Positions 12,150 through 20,585 of a stretch of DNA of 28,767 nt are shown here, piece by piece. The stretch spans positions 1 to 28,767 of the IMG/VR virus record IMGVR_UViG_3300021368_000101. One strand, given 5' to 3'. Each line of letters opens with the position of its first letter. Position 1 is the stretch's first letter. The notes under the pieces are model-generated. The model searched no databases. It was given only the letters and a program-made list of their open reading frames with translations, and had not been told where the DNA came from. This DNA comes from a virus. The position numbers and the translations under genes were made by a program.

Positions 12150-13066
12150 TGAAGAATATCCCGAAGCAAAGTGCCACGTTAGAAGAGGTGGTTGACTTTT
12201 ATCGTAACTCAGATGCTTATCGTAGGTTGTCCTCCTCCTCACAAAAAGACTACGATAATCACTTGAGTGCTACCTTGATTACTGAGGTAGAGGGCAAACC
12301 GCTTCGGGGTTACCGCTGTAAGAACTTGAAGGTTCGACACATCACACAAGCATATGATCAATGGCTACAGATTGGTACTAGAACTGCCAACTATAGACGC
12401 AGTGTCCTTTCTGCTGCGTGGAAACATGCCATGCGTTATGATGTGATGATTCACAATCCAATCTCTTTGGTGCAAACGGTTGCAGAAAAACCAAGGAAAG
12501 TACATTGGACACGTGAACAAGTGTCAATCTTTCTTGACACAGCTTACAGCGACTTTCGCTGGCGCAGCATTGGACTGATAGTTCATATGGCATACGATTG
12601 GGGTCAACGTGTGGGAGATATTCGGCTTCTTACATGGGATAGTTTAGACTTAAACCAATGTCGTATGGATATGACTCAGAGTAAACGTAATGCAGAGGTA
12701 CACCTCCCAATCTCTGCTGATCTCTGTCAGATGCTGCGTCAGCAGAAGGAAGACTTTGGGTTTCAACAGTACGTAACACCAAGAGTTAAGCCAAGAGCAG
12801 GAGCATACACACCTTATGACAAGGAAGAAGTTTCCTTATATATCAATGACATCCTGGATGAAGCTAATCTTCCTAAAGAACTAACAGCTATGGATCTACG
12901 TAGAACAGCAGTCACAGAAATGATGGAGGGTGGCGTTGACTTAGCAGGTATCATGCAAGTAACAGGGCATCAGAATGCAGCATCAGTCAAGCCATACATG
13001 GTCAACACATTTAGTGGTGCAAGCAAAGCACTAGCAGCGAGAGGAGTAAAGGATGAAGATGCGTGA
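12149..13066 (+). CDS. int: Tyrosine recombinase/integrase
   Basis: A 305-residue tyrosine recombinase. Residues 1-95 form the SAM-like core-binding domain (SQKDYDNHL, HITQAYDQWL). The catalytic domain shows Arg154 (WGQRVGD), Lys179 (TQSKRNAEVHLP), Arg251 in MDLRRT, His274 (VTGHQNAASV) and the nucleophile Tyr283 (KPYMV). The first His of the usual H-x-x-R is Met248 here. The ATG at 12149 is preferred over 12116 and 12143 because AGGAGG lies 8 bases upstream and the start overlaps the previous stop (TAATG). It implies integration or resolution of circular DNA. I saw no tRNA-like attP core near it and no repressor gene in the window. Confidence 0.92.
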   Translation: MKNIPKQSATLEEVVDFYRNSDAYRRLSSSSQKDYDNHLSATLITEVEGKPLRGYRCKNLKVRHITQAYDQWLQIGTRTANYRRSVLSAAWKHAMRYDVMIHNPISLVQTVAEKPRKVHWTREQVSIFLDTAYSDFRWRSIGLIVHMAYDWGQRVGDIRLLTWDSLDLNQCRMDMTQSKRNAEVHLPISADLCQMLRQQKEDFGFQQYVTPRVKPRAGAYTPYDKEEVSLYINDILDEANLPKELTAMDLRRTAVTEMMEGGVDLAGIMQVTGHQNAASVKPYMVNTFSGASKALAARGVKDEDA

Positions 13067-13868
13067 GTTTGTCAACGATCTAGATCTTAAAGATGATCAG
13101 AGATACAGAGGTGACTGTCCTCAATGCAGGGGCAAGAATACTTTTACTGCTGCTAAGATACTTGGTGAGATAAGGTACAACTGCTTCAAGCTAGGCTGTA
13201 CTGTTGGTGGTATCTATGACACAGACATGACTGCAACAGAGATATATCACCGTATGAAAGAACAACAAATTGCACGTGCATACACAAACATAAAGAAGGA
13301 GAAGGAGACTATGGAAATACCACCTTATGTCGTGTCACCAAAGGCACAACACACCAAGCACCAACGCTTTGTAAGGCGATGGGGTATAGCTATTGGTGAT
13401 ACCATGTATGACGTGAAGGATGAACGTGTAGTCTTTCCTATCAAGCATGAAGGTAGAATAGTAGATGCTGTGGGTAGAGCAGTAGGTAAGAAGCAGCAAC
13501 CCAAGTGGTATCGCTACACAGGCGAGGCTGATTACTATATGCATGGTAGTGGTGACATCTTACTTATTGTTGAGGATGTAGTATCAGCTATCATAGCTAC
13601 ACAAGAACTGCCCTACATCACAGCTATGGCTATCTTAGGCACTAGCTTGAGTCCTAAACACATGGAGAAAATCCAGGAATACAATAAAGTTATCATAGCC
13701 TTAGATCCTGATGCTATTGGTAAGACAGTGGAGTATCGCAGAGAGATAGAGTTGTGGACAGGTAACAAGACCACCGCTATGAATTTAATAGATGACATAA
13801 AGTATAGGATGGAAGAAGACTTAGATAAACTAAAGGAGTTGTGTAATGAAACTAGCAGTAACTATTGA
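13053..13868 (+). CDS. DNA primase, zinc ribbon plus TOPRIM
   Basis: A 271-residue primase equal to the N-terminal half of T7 gp4. A zinc ribbon is formed by Cys22, Cys25, Cys44 and Cys49. The TOPRIM domain shows LLIVEDVVSA (Glu174) and IIALDPDAIGK (Asp218, Asp220), the metal-binding residues. It should synthesise RNA primers for lagging-strand replication. The helicase half is a separate gene shortly downstream, unlike the T7 fusion. AGAGGAGTAAAGG precedes the ATG and the gene overlaps the integrase end by 14 bases. Confidence 0.9.
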   Translation: MKMREFVNDLDLKDDQRYRGDCPQCRGKNTFTAAKILGEIRYNCFKLGCTVGGIYDTDMTATEIYHRMKEQQIARAYTNIKKEKETMEIPPYVVSPKAQHTKHQRFVRRWGIAIGDTMYDVKDERVVFPIKHEGRIVDAVGRAVGKKQQPKWYRYTGEADYYMHGSGDILLIVEDVVSAIIATQELPYITAMAILGTSLSPKHMEKIQEYNKVIIALDPDAIGKTVEYRREIELWTGNKTTAMNLIDDIKYRMEEDLDKLKELCNETSSNY

Positions 13869-14124
13869 CGTAGATGGAGATATAATGTATGTACCTGAAG
13901 GTAGCGTGTTTCCAAACTTCCCAAAGCCTAAGTTGTTTGACAACATGGAGGACGCAGAAGAGGAACGTGCTAAGTGGAACACAGGTGTGATCGTAAACTA
14001 TGAGACAGGTAGATCTGTAGAACAGATAAGATCATTTACTGATGCAGAGAGAGCGAGAGCAAGAGTACGAGAGGAGATGAATAAAGATGATGGAACTAGC
14101 ACTGGTAAAGACTCTACTCAATAG
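13846..14124 (+). CDS. Small acidic protein between primase and helicase, unknown
   Basis: A 92-residue protein with a short beta start (LAVTIDVDGDIMYVPEG) and a charged helical second half (MEDAEEERAKW, then FTDAERARARVREEMN). AAAGGAGTTGTGT precedes the ATG. It overlaps both primase and helicase genes, so it probably belongs to the replication module. No family is recognised. Confidence 0.58.
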   Translation: MKLAVTIDVDGDIMYVPEGSVFPNFPKPKLFDNMEDAEEERAKWNTGVIVNYETGRSVEQIRSFTDAERARARVREEMNKDDGTSTGKDSTQ

Positions 14125-15307
14125 AGAGTTCTTTGATAATCATAAGGGCATACGTTGTCCTGATAAAATATTTAGTAAGGATGTGCGTAAAATAAAGCAA
14201 GCATTGGATACAGCTATGGAAGCCTACGATGGTGACCTAACTGTGTCTGACTTGCAAGCAGTGTTCAACCGAATCAATGCAAGCATGACCACCGCAACAC
14301 GTACAGCATATGAAGATCTATTCAAGCGTATTGAAATAGCTGAACCTATCAAAGGTGAGATAGCAGAAGACACATTGTCTCAGTTATTTCAACAGCACGT
14401 GGGTGACCTTGTAGCTAACTTGGGCTTTGACTTTGTGAATGGTGCAGAGAATAGCCTTGAACCTTTACGTAAACTATTAGAGGAATATAAAGATGACTTT
14501 ACTCCAAATCTTCGTGTCGAGTGGGATGATCACAGTCTTGATACTGTACTTGATGCAACGGCACTTGATTCGAAATGGTCATTCAATATATCCAGTCTGG
14601 CTCGTAGGGTGGAGGGTATCAGTGGCGGTCATCTTATTCTGGTTGGTGCTCGTCCTAATACTGGAAAGACTAGCTTTCACGCCTCACTTGTAGCAGCAGA
14701 GGGTGGCTTTGCACATCAAGGTGCTAAGTGTATTGTACTATGTAATGAAGAAGCATACACACGTGTGGCTGCACGATACATCAGTGCTTCATCTAACATG
14801 ACGATGACTGAGGTACGTACTAACAAAGCCCTTGCATCCAAGCGATACCATCCTGTGTCAGAACGTATACAGTTCAAGGATAGTACAGGCAAAGGCATGG
14901 ATTGGGTAGAGTCAGTCGTTAAGTTTGAGAAGCCTGACATAGTAATACTAGACATGGGTGACAAGTTTGCTGACATCAAGTCAGAACGCTCAGACATTAC
15001 ACTCAAGGCAGCAGCTATTCATGCACGTAACATAGCCAAGCAGTATGACTGTGCTGTGATATGGATGTCTCAACTATCAGCAGAAGCAGAGGGCAGGGCT
15101 GACCTGAACCAAGCTATGATGGAAGGTAGTAAGACAGGCAAGGCAGCAGAGGCTGACCTCATGGTACTCATTGGTAAGACACAACAAGCAGAAGGAGAAG
15201 AGGAAGACCCAGTAAGATACTTGAACATAGCTAAGAACAAACTGAATGGCTACCAAGGTAAGATTACTTGTATGCTTGACGGTTCTAGATCGGTGTACTC
15301 AGCATGA
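14087..15307 (+). CDS. Replicative DNA helicase, DnaB/RecA-like (SF4)
   Basis: A 406-residue hexameric-type helicase. After a helical N-terminal region of about 160 residues comes a RecA-like core. It has Walker A GARPNTGKT (Lys194), Walker B IVILDMGD (Asp289), IWMSQLSAEAEG (sensor glutamine) and a TGKAAEADLMVLIGK segment before the C-terminus, the arginine-finger area of DnaB helicases. It unwinds the fork together with the separate primase. The first ATG of two adjacent codons is used; GAGGAG lies about 10 bases upstream inside the previous gene. Its end overlaps the polymerase start (ATGA). Confidence 0.9.
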   Translation: MMELALVKTLLNREFFDNHKGIRCPDKIFSKDVRKIKQALDTAMEAYDGDLTVSDLQAVFNRINASMTTATRTAYEDLFKRIEIAEPIKGEIAEDTLSQLFQQHVGDLVANLGFDFVNGAENSLEPLRKLLEEYKDDFTPNLRVEWDDHSLDTVLDATALDSKWSFNISSLARRVEGISGGHLILVGARPNTGKTSFHASLVAAEGGFAHQGAKCIVLCNEEAYTRVAARYISASSNMTMTEVRTNKALASKRYHPVSERIQFKDSTGKGMDWVESVVKFEKPDIVILDMGDKFADIKSERSDITLKAAAIHARNIAKQYDCAVIWMSQLSAEAEGRADLNQAMMEGSKTGKAAEADLMVLIGKTQQAEGEEEDPVRYLNIAKNKLNGYQGKITCMLDGSRSVYSA

Positions 15308-17355
15308 GGCTAGTACTAGACGTAGAAAATACTATCACCAAACGTGATGACAAAGTACACGGTGATCCCTTTGAGCCTAGCAATCATTTGGTACAAGTGG
15401 GTATGCTAGATGTTGATGATCCTAAAGCTACACTTACAATCAAGACACTGGATCATAACGAGTCTAAAGATGACACAGGTTTCAACAGACTAGATATACA
15501 GTGGACACTAGACAATACCAAGCTGCTAATTATGCACAACGCACAGCACGACTTAATGTGGTTATGGCAGTGTGGCTTCAGGTATGATGGTGATATCTAT
15601 GACACCATGCTTGCTGAGTATATACTAGATCGTGGTCAGAGAAACGGACTAAGCTTACAGGCTTGTGCTGAACGTAGACAACTAGAGGTACAAAAAGATG
15701 ATACACTCAAGAAATACTTTAAGGAAGGTAAGAACACAAACGAGATACCGTTGGCTGAACTCTGTCATTATCTTGAGCATGACTTGCTTACTACTTGCGA
15801 GTTGTTCCATGCCCAAGAAGCAGACTTCGCCAAGCCTGAAGCAAGTTCCCTTAGTACAATCAAAAGAGTTACCTTCAACACCTGCAAAACCCTTACCGAA
15901 ATCTATATGGCAGGATTCAAAGTTGATCTTCAAGAGTTGGAGCGAGTAGCAAAGGAGTATGAAAATGAGAAAGCGGAGATTGAAACGAGACTACAAAAGA
16001 AAGTCAGGGAAGTTATGGGCGATACTCCGATCAACTTACGCTCTCCTGAACAGAAGTCGCAGGTCTTATTCAGCAGAAGAGTACATGACAAAAAAGAATG
16101 GGCTGATCTCTTCGAGTTCACACAGACACAGCAAGAGTTTAAGGATGCCGTTGCAGCCAACTCCTCACCGATCTACAGGACACAGGCATACACCTGCCCT
16201 AGTTGCGAAGGGCAAGGTAAAGTATACCGACTTAAAAAAGATGGAACAAAGTTTGCTAGACCGAATAAATGCAAGGATTGTAATGCACAAGGATACAAAC
16301 TAAAGGACAGTCAACAGATAGCAGGGCTACGCTTTACTGCACCAAGCAAGAAGTGGGTCAGTGCTAATGGATTTAACACAGGAAAGGATGAACTAGATGT
16401 ATTATCTGCGACTGCTAGGAACAATAGAATGGACGAGGCTCTTAATTTCCTTTCTGATCTTAAACGTCATAATGCTATCAGCAGTTATCTATCTGCTTTT
16501 GTCAACGGAATACGGACGTACACTAAGGCAAACGGATTCCTGCACGTTGGACTTACGCAGCATATTACAGCCACTGGACGTTTTAGTGGAAGAAATCCCA
16601 ACATGCAAAACATGCCAAGAGGAGGAACATTCCCAGTAAAGAAAGTATTTGTATCAAGGTTTAACAATGGATTAATAATGGAGGCTGACTTTGCACAACT
16701 CGAATTTAGGACGGCAGCGTTCTTGGCACAGGACGAAACGGCAATGGAAGAAATCTCAACTGGTTTCGATGTACATGCTTACACAGCAAAAGTTATCACT
16801 GATGCAGGGCAACCAACAACACGTCAAGAAGCTAAAGAACACACGTTTGCACCGCTCTTTGGAGCAAGCGGCTATGGACGCTCGAAAGCTGAAGCAACCT
16901 ACTACACACACTTCAACGAGAAGTATAGAGGCATAGCTAACTGGCACAGGAACTTAGCTGACGAGGCACTACGCTTCATGAAGATAACAAATATATCAGG
17001 CAGACAGTATGCTTTTCCTGATGTGACAAGGCGTCACAGTGGTGTGCCAACGCACTTCACTATGATTAAGAACTATCCAGTACAAGGCTTTGCTACAGGT
17101 GATGTAGTGCCAGTGGTACTGAATGAGATGCATGAACGTTTACGACATATGAAGTCGTGTTTAGTTAATACTGTTCATGATTCTATGGTGGTTGACGTAC
17201 ATCCTGATGAGAAAGATCTAGTATTGTCAATGGTGTGGACACTCAACCAGGATTTAAACAAAATAATAGAGGAGACATACGGAATAGATATGAATGTACC
17301 CATGCTTTTAGAAGCAAAAATAGGAGAGAATTGGCTTGACACGGTTGATATATAG
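15304..17355 (+). CDS. DNA polymerase family A with DnaJ-like zinc insert
   Basis: A 683-residue replicative polymerase. The 3'-5' exonuclease has LVLDVEN (Asp6, Glu8), HNAQHD (Asn79, Asp83) and YLEHD (Tyr156, Asp160). The polymerase has motif A EADFAQLE (Asp462, Glu467), motif B RQEAKEHTFAPLFGASGYG (Arg507, Lys511, Phe515) and motif C VHDS (His625, Asp626). Phe515 aligns with the E. coli Phe762 position. Between the domains is a zinc module with Cys298, Cys301, Cys323 and Cys326 in CxxCxGxG and CxxCxxxG contexts, like the central domain of DnaJ. I recall this fusion as a mark of HMO-2011-type phages. ATGA overlap with the helicase gene. Confidence 0.94.
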   Translation: MRLVLDVENTITKRDDKVHGDPFEPSNHLVQVGMLDVDDPKATLTIKTLDHNESKDDTGFNRLDIQWTLDNTKLLIMHNAQHDLMWLWQCGFRYDGDIYDTMLAEYILDRGQRNGLSLQACAERRQLEVQKDDTLKKYFKEGKNTNEIPLAELCHYLEHDLLTTCELFHAQEADFAKPEASSLSTIKRVTFNTCKTLTEIYMAGFKVDLQELERVAKEYENEKAEIETRLQKKVREVMGDTPINLRSPEQKSQVLFSRRVHDKKEWADLFEFTQTQQEFKDAVAANSSPIYRTQAYTCPSCEGQGKVYRLKKDGTKFARPNKCKDCNAQGYKLKDSQQIAGLRFTAPSKKWVSANGFNTGKDELDVLSATARNNRMDEALNFLSDLKRHNAISSYLSAFVNGIRTYTKANGFLHVGLTQHITATGRFSGRNPNMQNMPRGGTFPVKKVFVSRFNNGLIMEADFAQLEFRTAAFLAQDETAMEEISTGFDVHAYTAKVITDAGQPTTRQEAKEHTFAPLFGASGYGRSKAEATYYTHFNEKYRGIANWHRNLADEALRFMKITNISGRQYAFPDVTRRHSGVPTHFTMIKNYPVQGFATGDVVPVVLNEMHERLRHMKSCLVNTVHDSMVVDVHPDEKDLVLSMVWTLNQDLNKIIEETYGIDMNVPMLLEAKIGENWLDTVDI

Positions 17356-17363
17356 TGTATAAC
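17336..17363 (+). promoter_or_regulatory. Sigma70-type internal promoter before SSB-like gene
   Basis: TTGACA (17336-17341), a 16-base spacer and TATAAC (17358-17363) form a near-consensus promoter across the polymerase stop codon. The next gene starts 35 bases after the -10 box. It is one of the few places in the rightward operon with a true gap between genes. The boxes and spacing equal those of the leftward promoter at 5262-5289. Confidence 0.65.
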
Positions 17364-17398
17364 TAAGATCTCTTTGACTCTATAAAAAAGGATATAGA

Positions 17399-18271
17399 AT
17401 GAGTAATGAATTAGCAATAGCAAATGAACGTGGTCAATCAATGGCTGAACTTATGGGTGTATCTTCTGCGCCTAGTACTGAGTACACGCCAAGTATATCA
17501 CGTTTGGGAATGCTTCACCAGCCTATCATGGGTGAGGTAGATCTCAATGGCAAGATGATAAAGACAGAGGTAGTACCTGTAGGTGCATTCACCTTGAAGA
17601 CAGGTGATGATATCGTCTACAGTGTAGGTGCAACTGTCCGTGTCTTTGCCCAACGCAATCAGTGGCAACGTTGGAATAGTGATACTGAAGAGATGGAAAA
17701 GTCTGTGATGTCTAACACTCTCAACGGTGACTTGAAGGATAGCATTGGTGGGTTCAACTTAGGTAGACCTACTGGTTATATAGAAGACTTCAATGCGTTG
17801 GACGATGCTGTGAAGCAAGTGATACGTTCAGTTAAGCGTGTTGTAGTATACTATGGCACAGTCAGTCTTGATAGTCCTATGAATGAGAAGGGTGAGCCTG
17901 TGACTGCAGTTGAGTCCGTACCATTTGTATTAGATGTTAAGAACCGTGACAGCTTGAAGAGTATCAACGGTGTAATGAGTTCTTTGAAGAAGAAGAACAT
18001 GTTACCTATTATGTCCACCATAAAGCTAGAAGGTGTGGAAGATAGCATACCTACTGGTGCTAAGTTTGGTAAGATCAGTGCCTCCTTGGGCGATGCTGTT
18101 GAGTTAATCTCTTCAGACAATGATATGCTCAAGGACTTCTTGGAACTTATTGAGTACAGTAATGGTAAGATTTTAGATCTACACCATGAACGTGCTAAAG
18201 GTCACAAGGATGAAGATGAATCTTTGGTACAAGAGATACTGAACAATGACTTTGTAGAGGTGGATGAATAA
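17399..18271 (+). CDS. Putative single-stranded DNA-binding protein
   Basis: A 290-residue protein. The centre looks beta-rich (VPVGAFTLKTGDDIVYSVGA, then VVYYGTVSLDSP), and the last 35 residues are highly acidic, ending ILNNDFVEVDE. An acidic tail with an aromatic residue near the end is the signature of phage and bacterial SSBs (T7 gp2.5 type) that recruit polymerase and helicase. Position between polymerase and recombination nucleases fits. It has its own promoter, consistent with high demand. AAAAAGGATATAG precedes the ATG. The call is by tail and context rather than by a clear OB-fold motif. Confidence 0.6.
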   Translation: MSNELAIANERGQSMAELMGVSSAPSTEYTPSISRLGMLHQPIMGEVDLNGKMIKTEVVPVGAFTLKTGDDIVYSVGATVRVFAQRNQWQRWNSDTEEMEKSVMSNTLNGDLKDSIGGFNLGRPTGYIEDFNALDDAVKQVIRSVKRVVVYYGTVSLDSPMNEKGEPVTAVESVPFVLDVKNRDSLKSINGVMSSLKKKNMLPIMSTIKLEGVEDSIPTGAKFGKISASLGDAVELISSDNDMLKDFLELIEYSNGKILDLHHERAKGHKDEDESLVQEILNNDFVEVDE

Positions 18272-19131
18272 TGAACCACCCTGCTGAACTACAAGTCTTT
18301 AGCTTTTTGCAGAAGGCTATGTCTGGTGAAGCTACTATGACAGAGGAGGTAGCCAATCAGGTTGCCTCCGATGTTAAGTCTGCTTTAGACAAACAGTTTA
18401 ATTCACCACCACGTGATGAGTTCAAGCTACGTATGTCTAACATAGGCAGACCTACATGCCAGTTGTGGTTTGAGAAGAATGACCCTGAAGATAAGATACC
18501 ATTACCTCCACACTTTCTGATGAACATGATACTAGGTGATCTAGTTGAGGCTGTGTTCAAAGGATTACTACGTGCAGCAGGTGCTGAGTTCAAAGACAAT
18601 GATACTGTCACACTCAAGCTGCCTGATGGACAGGAGATACATGGCGAGTACGACATGGAAATGGATGGCAAGATAGATGACGTTAAGTCTGCATCACCTT
18701 GGTCATACCAGAATAAGTTTGACTCATTCGAATCTTTACAGAAGGGTGATGGCTTCGGTTACATCCCACAATTAGTTGGTTACTCTAAGGCCGCAGGAAA
18801 AGAAGTTGGCGGTTGGTGGGTGGTCAACAAAGGCAACGGTGAGTTTAAGTATGTCAGTGCTTCGGACGTTGACTCTGAGAAGGTATTACAAGACATCCAA
18901 GATACGGTAAATTACATAGAGAAAGATGAGCCGTTCAAGAGATGCTTTGAACCTGTACCAGAGACATACTATAAGAAACAATCTGGTAACTTAGTACTTA
19001 ATAGTGCATGTAAATTTTGTAGCTATAAACACAAGTGTTGGGAAACACTACAAACACTACCCTCAAGGGTATCTAAATCAAGCAACCCACCTGAAGTAGA
19101 TTATATATTTATAGGAGATAGCAATGGCTAA
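18271..19131 (+). CDS. Cas4/RecB-like PD-(D/E)xK exonuclease with four-Cys cluster
   Basis: A 286-residue nuclease. Its core is GDLVEAVFKG (Glu93), GEYDMEMDGKIDDVKS (Asp128, Asp137, Lys139) and PQLVGYSKAAG (Gln and Tyr), the RecB-family order. Cys63 (RPTCQLWF) plus Cys247, Cys250 and Cys256 (CKFCSYKHKC) give the one-plus-three arrangement that binds an iron-sulfur cluster in Cas4 and AddB. Likely it degrades or trims DNA 5' ends for recombination or host-DNA breakdown, the job of gp6 in T7. The TAATG start overlap couples it to the SSB-like gene. Confidence 0.85.
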   Translation: MNHPAELQVFSFLQKAMSGEATMTEEVANQVASDVKSALDKQFNSPPRDEFKLRMSNIGRPTCQLWFEKNDPEDKIPLPPHFLMNMILGDLVEAVFKGLLRAAGAEFKDNDTVTLKLPDGQEIHGEYDMEMDGKIDDVKSASPWSYQNKFDSFESLQKGDGFGYIPQLVGYSKAAGKEVGGWWVVNKGNGEFKYVSASDVDSEKVLQDIQDTVNYIEKDEPFKRCFEPVPETYYKKQSGNLVLNSACKFCSYKHKCWETLQTLPSRVSKSSNPPEVDYIFIGDSNG

Positions 19132-19348
19132 AATTACAATTAAACTAGAAGATGACAAAGAACGAGTACTGCAAACAGATGACTTCAACGAAGAACAAAA
19201 TGGTATCTTTGCTGAAGCAAGTGCTGCAGAACGAGAGTTGAATCGTTACAAATATTTGGTAGCTATCTTCAATGATCGTCGAGACTTCTTACTTGGTAAG
19301 CTACTAGCATCTGTAGACAAGGAAGATGATGGTACAAAGGAGACATAA
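19124..19348 (+). CDS. Small conserved phage protein, DUF6447-like
   Basis: A 74-residue acidic protein beginning MAKITIKLEDDKERVLQTDD, a short beta-hairpin, followed by a helix (FAEASAAERELNRYKYLVAI) and an amphipathic end. The hairpin-plus-helix layout resembles small proteins annotated DUF6447 in marine phages; the number is from memory. TAGGAGATAGC precedes the ATG. Function is unknown. Confidence 0.55.
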   Translation: MAKITIKLEDDKERVLQTDDFNEEQNGIFAEASAAERELNRYKYLVAIFNDRRDFLLGKLLASVDKEDDGTKET

Positions 19349-19760
19349 CAAAAAGTTATATCGTAGTGGCCTCGAACAAGAGGCTGCTGCTTTCCTCAAG
19401 ACTAGACAAAAGACAGTAGAGTATGAGAAGTTAAAGATAGAGTGGGAAGACTTACGCTATCGTACATACACACCAGACTTTGAACTAGACAATGGTATCA
19501 TCATAGAAACAAAAGGAATATTTAGTCCTGCAGATAGGCGCAAACATTTAGAAATACAAAGACAACATCCAAAGTTAGATATAAGGTTTGTATTTAGTAA
19601 TGCTAAAGCTAGGTTATATAAGGGAGCCAAGTCAAGGTACTGTGATTGGTGTGAACAAAAAGGTTTCAAGTGGGCGCATCGTGTTATACCTGAAGGTTGG
19701 TTATTAGAAAAAGGCAAGCGCATGAAAGAGCAGCGTGTCGTAGTTAAAAGGAGATCTTAA
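19329..19760 (+). CDS. Holliday-junction resolvase, T7 endonuclease I family
   Basis: A 143-residue protein strongly resembling T7 gp3. The catalytic residues are present: Glu16 in YRSGLEQ, Asp50 in TYTPDF, Glu60 and Lys62 in IIETKG, matching T7 Glu20, Asp55, Glu65 and Lys67. Downstream blocks RKHLEIQRQHPKLDIRFVFS and LYKG also match. It resolves four-way junctions and branched DNA so replicated DNA can be packaged, and may help degrade host DNA. Of two adjacent ATGs, the second (19329) has AAGGA at a proper 5-base distance. Confidence 0.93.
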   Translation: MVQRRHNKKLYRSGLEQEAAAFLKTRQKTVEYEKLKIEWEDLRYRTYTPDFELDNGIIIETKGIFSPADRRKHLEIQRQHPKLDIRFVFSNAKARLYKGAKSRYCDWCEQKGFKWAHRVIPEGWLLEKGKRMKEQRVVVKRRS

Positions 19761-20116
19761 TGGGTCATGAAATAGAAGACGGTGAAGTTGCTATTGTTAT
19801 AAAACCAGAACTAGACGAGAATGGTGAATGGGATGGGGCATTAAAGACAGGACTAGTGTTTGGTGGTCATCAACATCCTATGGCTATGAGAGCAGCTATG
19901 GATCTAGCCATGACTATGGCAGCTACAACGAATGTATTAGATGACTATCCAGAACTATATGATTACTTTGACGATGCTAGAGTAGAATTAGTAAAGCAAA
20001 TGTTTCCTAAAGCTTATGCTGAAACAGAACTTGAGATAGAAAAAGATATGGATTATACCACAGAGGGTAATGTAATTAAATTAACTAAGTGGACAAAAAC
20101 ATTGGGTGAAGCATGA
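19760..20116 (+). CDS. Conserved phage protein, unknown
   Basis: A 118-residue acidic protein with a beta-rich start (VAIVIKPELDENGEWDGALK), then a Met/Ala-rich helical segment (HPMAMRAAMDLAMTMAATTN) and an acidic tail. I recall similar proteins next to nucleotide-metabolism genes in marine phages but no function. AAAAGGAGATCT precedes the ATG; TAATG overlap before and ATGA overlap after. Confidence 0.6.
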   Translation: MGHEIEDGEVAIVIKPELDENGEWDGALKTGLVFGGHQHPMAMRAAMDLAMTMAATTNVLDDYPELYDYFDDARVELVKQMFPKAYAETELEIEKDMDYTTEGNVIKLTKWTKTLGEA

Positions 20117-20415
20117 GCAAAAAAGAAGAAGAAGAATTTACCATAGAAGATGTCTTCAAAGATTTTTCAGATGAAAAGTTAAATGAAATGTTTAAAGAAG
20201 ATTTGGTAAACAAACCACTTCACTATAATGTAGGTGGCGTAGAATGTATTGATGCTATCATGGCTGCTACTAATCAAAACAAAGAAGGATATCTACAGGG
20301 TAATGTAATGAAATATATATGGCGGTACAACTACAAGGGTGGCCTACAAGATTTACAAAAGGCAGAGTGGTATCTAAAAAAACTTATTGAGGTATATAAA
20401 GAGAAACACAAATGA
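20113..20415 (+). CDS. DUF3310 (SaV-like) protein
   Basis: A 100-residue protein. After an acidic N-terminal extension of about 33 residues it shows the DUF3310 signature: NKPLHYNVGGVECIDAI, then GYLQGNVMKYIWRYNYKGG and DLQKAEWYLKKLIE. This family is common in phages and often sits with nucleotide metabolism genes; its activity is not established. The ATG overlaps the previous stop, as does its own stop with the next ATG. Confidence 0.85.
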   Translation: MSKKEEEEFTIEDVFKDFSDEKLNEMFKEDLVNKPLHYNVGGVECIDAIMAATNQNKEGYLQGNVMKYIWRYNYKGGLQDLQKAEWYLKKLIEVYKEKHK

Positions 20416-20585
20416 GTAATAAAAAATTTAGTGTGATGTACCTCATTGAAGTAGATGAAGACAATAACATATTATCATCTCACGAAGATGGACACGAAGA
20501 AGATGTGCATGATTTGATATCTAATCTTATGCACGATGTAGATGATGTAAAGATACATAACTTAATTGTTAAGGAGAGACAATGA
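20412..20585 (+). CDS. Small acidic protein, unknown
   Basis: A 57-residue protein (MSNKKFSVMYLIEVDEDNNI, then a His/Asp/Glu-rich helix SSHEDGHEEDVHDLISNLMH). ATGA overlaps at both ends join it to the DUF3310 and MazG-like genes, strong support for a real gene. The histidine and acid-rich middle might bind a metal, but this is only composition. Confidence 0.6.
   Translation: MSNKKFSVMYLIEVDEDNNILSSHEDGHEEDVHDLISNLMHDVDDVKIHNLIVKERQ

Noticed and set aside
15959-16303. Frame of 114 codons inside the polymerase gene
   Set aside because: An out-of-frame shadow of the polymerase spanning its conserved zinc module.
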